From: Mesorhizobium sp. M9A.F.Ca.ET.002.03.1.2 | GTDB lineage: Bacteria > Pseudomonadota > Alphaproteobacteria > Rhizobiales > Rhizobiaceae | Length of the DNA: 64,000 bases | Direction: 5' to 3' | Assembly (NCBI RefSeq): GCF_003952365.1 | Contig: NZ_CP034443.1 | Coordinates: forward strand, 5,945,001 to 6,009,000 | Shown here: positions 60,406 through 64,000 of the stretch, piece by piece | How the letters are laid out: each line of letters opens with the position of its first letter | Position numbering within the stretch: the first letter of the stretch is position 1 | Translations under genes and position numbers: made by a program | Notes under the pieces: generated by a model | What the model saw: the letters and a program-made list of their open reading frames with translations, nothing else | The model's database searches: none | What the model was told of the DNA's origin: nothing

Positions 60406-61746
60406 ATGAGAAAGTTCGCAATCAACCGGCGCACGGCGCTCATGGGGATCGGCGCTGCCGCCACCGCAAGCATGATCCGGCCGCTCTGGGGGCAGACCGT
60501 CGCGCCGATCACGATCGTAATCAACCAGTCGCCCTGGTTCGAGAGTTTCCGCAAGACGGTCGAGCTCTATGAATCCGAAACCGGCAACACCGTCGAACTC
60601 GACGTGAACCCGTTTGCCGGTTCGCTCGAGAAGCAACGCAACTCCGTCCGGGCGGCACAGGGTCAGTACGACATCCTGATCATGAACTCGGGATGGTTCA
60701 CCGAGATGTATGCCGGCGGATTCGTCTCGCCGCTGACCGATATCGATCCAGGCTTCAAGCTCGATCCGGACGTGTACACACTCGGCGACACGGTTTTCTA
60801 CAACGCGGACAAGAAAACGGTTACGCCGGACGGAAAACTGATGTCGGTCCCGGTGTCGCCGCTCATTCCGCTGCTCTATTATCGCGGCGATCTCTATCAG
60901 GAAGCGGGGCTGTCGGCGCCGAAGACGTTCGCCGAGCTCGAGGCCAACGCACGCAAGCTTCACAACCCGCCGGAGCGCTACGGCATCGTGCAGCGTGGCG
61001 CGCGCGGGCCGCACACGGTCGCCTACGATTTCTATCCCTATCTCTACGGTCACGGCGGCGGTATCTTCAAAGACCAGTCCGCCGGCGACTACTCCGTCAC
61101 GCTGAACAGCGCCGAAGGCCGCGAAGCGCTGGAATACTATGTTCGCCTTGCCAAGGAAGCCGGCCATCCGAAGACAGCGGCAAGCGACCAGGCGGAAGTC
61201 ATTCAGGCCATGGTCACCGGCAACGCCGCGCACATCATGATGGTCATCGCGGCCTGGTCGCAGATGGACGACCCGAACAAGTCCGCCGTCGTCGACATGG
61301 TCGAGTTCGCGCCCACCCCGTCATTGCCGGGTCTTCCGACCGCTCCGGGACTGGGACACTGGCTGGCGGGCATCGCGCACAACGTGCCCGACGATCGCAA
61401 GCGCGCCGCCTTGGAATTCCTCCGCTGGTTCCAGACCAAGGAGGCGCAGCTGGCCACCGCTGAGGCCGGGGGCATTCCGACCCATGCCGCGGTCTACAAG
61501 GAGCCGATTGCCGAGGAGCGCCGCTACCGCTGGATGAAACCACTGGCGCAATCGCTGCCGCATGCGGTGAACATCTACCAGTTCCCGGAAGCCAGCGAAG
61601 TCATCGCGGTGCTGGAGCTTGGGCTTAACCGCGCCGTCGCGGGTGAAATCACGCCGGTGGATGCCCTGAACGGCATGGCCGGCGAGATCCACACAGTGAT
61701 GGAGAAATACAAATACAAGACCGCCGAATTGGAGCCGTTGCGCTAG
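60406..61746 (+). CDS. Carbohydrate ABC transporter substrate-binding protein (SBP family 1)
   Basis: 446 aa. The N-terminus FAINRRTALMGIGAAATASM has a twin-arginine-like signal, less usual than Sec for this family. The mature protein has the MalE/UgpB-type fold: TVELYESETGNTVELDVNPF, GQYDILIMNSGWFTEMYAGG and the hinge MMVIAAWSQM. ATG 60406 is preceded by GGGAGG. First gene of an importer with two permeases; no ATPase gene is seen within the window. Confidence 0.9.
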   Translation: MRKFAINRRTALMGIGAAATASMIRPLWGQTVAPITIVINQSPWFESFRKTVELYESETGNTVELDVNPFAGSLEKQRNSVRAAQGQYDILIMNSGWFTEMYAGGFVSPLTDIDPGFKLDPDVYTLGDTVFYNADKKTVTPDGKLMSVPVSPLIPLLYYRGDLYQEAGLSAPKTFAELEANARKLHNPPERYGIVQRGARGPHTVAYDFYPYLYGHGGGIFKDQSAGDYSVTLNSAEGREALEYYVRLAKEAGHPKTAASDQAEVIQAMVTGNAAHIMMVIAAWSQMDDPNKSAVVDMVEFAPTPSLPGLPTAPGLGHWLAGIAHNVPDDRKRAALEFLRWFQTKEAQLATAEAGGIPTHAAVYKEPIAEERRYRWMKPLAQSLPHAVNIYQFPEASEVIAVLELGLNRAVAGEITPVDALNGMAGEIHTVMEKYKYKTAELEPLR

Positions 61747-61870
61747 AGCGTGTCGCGTCGAAACGGATTAAGCCGGCGCTTTAAGTCTTTGTTTTTATGC
61801 ATGTCGTTGTCCTAAAACCGCTGCGCACCCCCGGTTTAAGCCCGAGGGCATGCTTTGGGCGACATGCATT
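61745..61870. repeat. Inverted-repeat element between binding-protein and permease genes
   Basis: ATGCATGTCG at 61797-61806 and CGACATGCAT at 61860-61869 are perfect 10-bp inverted arms. Between them TTGTCCTAAAACCGCTGCGC resembles a common rhizobial intergenic repeat. It occupies most of the 145-bp gap. Confidence 0.7.
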
Positions 61871-61891
61871 AGGGTTCGAAGGTCCTTTGTC

Positions 61892-62833
61892 ATGAGCACG
61901 ACATCGCTTCCCTCCCAGGCAGCCTTCGAGCCGGCCTCGCGTGCCGGCGGCGCGGCACTCGGAGACGACCGGCTCTGGCGATGGCTGACCTTCTCGCCGG
62001 CGTTGGGGCTCATGGTGCTGCTGACCGCCCTGCCGCTGGCCAATCTCTTTGTGAGCAGCTTTCAGGACATTCTGTGGTCGGGCGGACAAGCGGTCCGAAG
62101 CAATGCCGGCCTCGCGCACTATGCGGCGCTTCCCTCCGACGCCTTGTTCCGCGCCGGCCTGTCCAACACCTTCGTCTTCGCGCTCTCGGCCGTCTCCGGC
62201 CAGATGGTGCTCGGCCTGCTGCTGGCGCTCCTCTGCAGCAAGGTCACACGCGGACGTGTCCTCTATCGCGCGATCTTCATCCTGCCCATCCTGATCCCCG
62301 GCATCGTCATCGGCGCCATCTGGAAGCTCATGCTCAACTTCGACTTCGGCCCGGTCAACCAGGCGCTGGGACTGATCGGCATGGCTCCGCACGACTGGCT
62401 GGGAGCTAGGGAGACGGCGCTGCTGTCTGTGGTTCTGGTCGACATCTGGCACTGGACGCCGTTCTGCTTCCTGCTGTTTCTGGCCGGCATCGAGGCGCTT
62501 CCGCAAGACGTGTTCGAGGCGGCACGCATCGACGGAGCGACCTCCTGGCAGGAATTCCGGTTCGTCACGCTGCCGCTTCTGGTCCCAACGCTCATCGTGA
62601 CCTTCGCCTTTCGGCTGGTGCTCGCGTTCAAGGTCTTCGACGAAGTCTACCTCTTGACCAGCGGTGGCCCGGGGACGTCCACGGAGGTCGTCTCCTTCAC
62701 GCTCTACCAGCGCTTCTTCACGGAAGACCGCATCGGTTACGGCTCCGCCATGTCGGTCGCCGTGATCTTCATCGTTTCCCTTCTGCTGGTCGTGGCGCTC
62801 TCGGCCCGCAAGCGTTCGGATGCCGCCGCATGA
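61892..62833 (+). CDS. Carbohydrate ABC transporter permease 1 (MalF/UgpA type)
   Basis: 313 aa, six membrane segments expected. The first is LGLMVLLTALPLANLFVSSF. The EAA loop is DVFEAARIDGATSWQEFRFV, followed by TLPLLVPTLIVTF. ATG 61892 gives MSTTSLPSQ; the reading from 61850 is less likely. Its stop overlaps the next permease start by 4 nt. Confidence 0.9.
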   Translation: MSTTSLPSQAAFEPASRAGGAALGDDRLWRWLTFSPALGLMVLLTALPLANLFVSSFQDILWSGGQAVRSNAGLAHYAALPSDALFRAGLSNTFVFALSAVSGQMVLGLLLALLCSKVTRGRVLYRAIFILPILIPGIVIGAIWKLMLNFDFGPVNQALGLIGMAPHDWLGARETALLSVVLVDIWHWTPFCFLLFLAGIEALPQDVFEAARIDGATSWQEFRFVTLPLLVPTLIVTFAFRLVLAFKVFDEVYLLTSGGPGTSTEVVSFTLYQRFFTEDRIGYGSAMSVAVIFIVSLLLVVALSARKRSDAAA

Positions 62834-63666
62834 GTTTCGTTGCTGTCCACAGAGTCCGCTCCGCCCTGGTGCACGCCGTGCTGATCGGCTTTGCGCTGCT
62901 CATCGTGCTTCCCGTGATCTGGACGGTTGCGGCCGGGTTCCGGACGCAGATCTCGCTGCTGATGGGCGATGTCTTCTTCACGCCCGTCTTCTTCAATTTC
63001 GGGGAAGTCCTGTTCTCGAAGACCTCGGACTTCCTGGTAAACTATCGGAACTCGCTGGTCGTCGGCATCACCAGCACGGCCCTGTGCCTGGTTGTCGCGA
63101 CAACCGCCGCCTGGTCGCTCCATCGGATGCGCTGGCCGCGCTGGATACCGAACATCTTCCTGGCATGGACGCTGATCTTCCACATGATCCCGCCGGTCGC
63201 TCTCGCCAGCGCCTGGTACACGATGGCGCGCACGGTCGGCCTCGACAACACCTTCACCGGGCTGATCCTGGCGCACACGACCCTCAACCTGCCGATGGCG
63301 ATCTGGCTGATGAGCGTCTTTGTCAGGGACGTCCCCAAGGAGCTGGAAGAAGCGGCATTGCTCGATGGCGCGTCGACGCCGATCCTGCTGCGCCACGTCG
63401 TGCTGCCGATCATCGCGCCGGGCCTCGCCGCGACGGCGGTCCTGACATTCGTCTTTTCCTGGAATGAGTTCGCCGTCGCCTTGACGCTCACCATGAAACA
63501 GACGGCAACCGTACCGGTCGCCATCGCCAAGTTCGCGCAGGATTTCGAGATCCTCTACACCCAGATGGCCGCGAGCGCTGCGCTGTCGATCCTGCCTGCC
63601 CTCCTCCTCCTGCTCATCGCCCAGCGCTACATCGTGAAAGGGCTGACACAGGGCGCGGTCAAGTGA
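62830..63666 (+). CDS. Carbohydrate ABC transporter permease 2 (MalG/UgpE type)
   Basis: 278 aa. First helix VLIGFALLIVLPVIWTVAAG; EAA loop ELEEAALLDGASTPILLRHV followed by VLPIIAPGLAATAV. Start overlaps the previous stop (ATGA). Pairs with permease 1 in the membrane channel. Confidence 0.9.
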   Translation: MSFVAVHRVRSALVHAVLIGFALLIVLPVIWTVAAGFRTQISLLMGDVFFTPVFFNFGEVLFSKTSDFLVNYRNSLVVGITSTALCLVVATTAAWSLHRMRWPRWIPNIFLAWTLIFHMIPPVALASAWYTMARTVGLDNTFTGLILAHTTLNLPMAIWLMSVFVRDVPKELEEAALLDGASTPILLRHVVLPIIAPGLAATAVLTFVFSWNEFAVALTLTMKQTATVPVAIAKFAQDFEILYTQMAASAALSILPALLLLLIAQRYIVKGLTQGAVK

Positions 63667-63720
63667 GCGCCAGACAGTCCAGCCTGCATTCCCGGAGTCT
63701 GCAATGAAAGCCAGTTTGCC

Positions 63721-64000
63721 ATGAAAGCCGTATTCGTCCTGTTCGATTCGCTCAATCGCCATGTCCTGGCGCCCTACCGGGGAACGCGGGTCCCAACTCC
63801 GAACTTCGACCGGCTGGCCGCGCGGACGGTGACGTATGACAACCACTATGTCGGCAGCCTTCCCTGCATGCCGGCGAGACGCGACATGCTGACCGGGCGC
63901 CTCACCTTCCTGCATCGCAGTTGGGGACCGCTCGAGCCTTTCGACAACGCGTTTCCCGAGCTTCTGCACCGGAAGGGCATCTACAGCCATCTGGTCACCG
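63721..64000 (+). CDS. Sulfatase, 5' part (formylglycine-dependent)
   Basis: The first 93 residues of a type I sulfatase; the gene continues past the right edge. It opens MKAVFVLFDSLNRHVLAPYR with the metal Asp near residue 9, then TPNFDRLAARTVTYDNHYVG and the activation motif CMPAR near residue 50, a C-x-P-x-R site whose Cys becomes formylglycine. No signal peptide is seen, so it is probably cytoplasmic and acts on an imported sulfate (or phosphonate) ester. 54 nt after permease 2. Confidence 0.85.
   Translation, partial: MKAVFVLFDSLNRHVLAPYRGTRVPTPNFDRLAARTVTYDNHYVGSLPCMPARRDMLTGRLTFLHRSWGPLEPFDNAFPELLHRKGIYSHLVT

Noticed and set aside
1..64000. tRNA, rRNA, riboswitch, CRISPR array or replication origin
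   Set aside because: I looked for the usual signatures in the gaps between genes and found none. A covariance-model scan would be needed to exclude diverged RNAs.

Overview
The window is GC-rich, densely coding DNA from an alphaproteobacterium, most likely a Mesorhizobium-type member of the Rhizobiales. The evidence is the S. meliloti-like ehu/eut ectoine locus, the many periplasmic-binding-protein ABC importers paired with LacI, LysR, GntR or MocR regulators, and several intergenic elements of a kind scattered through rhizobial genomes. I saw no tRNA, rRNA, CRISPR array, phage gene or intact insertion sequence. No computation was run: family calls rest on reading motifs and on general knowledge of the families.

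Layout. 1-1.6 kb: end of a siderophore ABC permease and a siderophore-interacting flavoprotein. 1.6-16.3 kb: a complete ectoine/hydroxyectoine uptake and catabolism locus. One arm (ehuABCD-eutABC-doeA-doeB) runs leftward behind the MocR regulator enuR. The other arm (Lrp-type regulator, doeC, doeD, an MDR oxidoreductase) runs rightward. 16.4-19.2 kb: a class III aminotransferase and a divergent FAD oxidoreductase. 19.4-27.2 kb: a mixed block with a CBS-pair protein, a Pro-rich exported protein, an orphan nuoD, a metallophosphoesterase, a nucleotidyltransferase-like protein, an acylphosphatase, and a HAD phosphatase fused to a P-loop ATPase. 27.4-35.3 kb: a frameshifted GntR gene, a glutamine-synthetase-family ligase, and a LacI-controlled RbsABC-type importer with a metallo-beta-lactamase-fold hydrolase. 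35.3-39.3 kb: an outer-membrane barrel, a gene remnant, a large MscS channel and a lipoprotein.

39.3-51.7 kb is the most interesting part. It is a leftward run of 12 genes with many start/stop overlaps, headed by a divergent LysR gene. It encodes PxpA, a stand-alone biotin carrier, biotin carboxylase, PxpB, PxpC, an RbsABC-type importer whose binding-protein gene is broken, the biotin transporter BioY, and a three-subunit molybdenum hydroxylase. My inference is a pathway that takes up an N-heterocycle, oxidises it to a lactam, and opens the lactam by biotin-dependent carboxylation.

52.8-57.2 kb is a 4.2 kb insert (truncated AraC, epoxide hydrolase, truncated SDR, SDR, LysR) between two 112-bp copies of the 3' end of the LysR gene. 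The copies differ only at three synonymous sites, so the insert looks like transferred DNA. 57.2-59.0 kb: a Tat-exported aldo/keto reductase and a membrane protein. 59.1-64 kb: a candidate small RNA or terminator, then a LysR-linked carbohydrate importer and the start of a sulfatase gene that runs off the window.

A theme across the window: all four binding-protein genes that are followed by another transporter gene have an inverted repeat at that junction. This may help set binding-protein excess by mRNA processing or stability.
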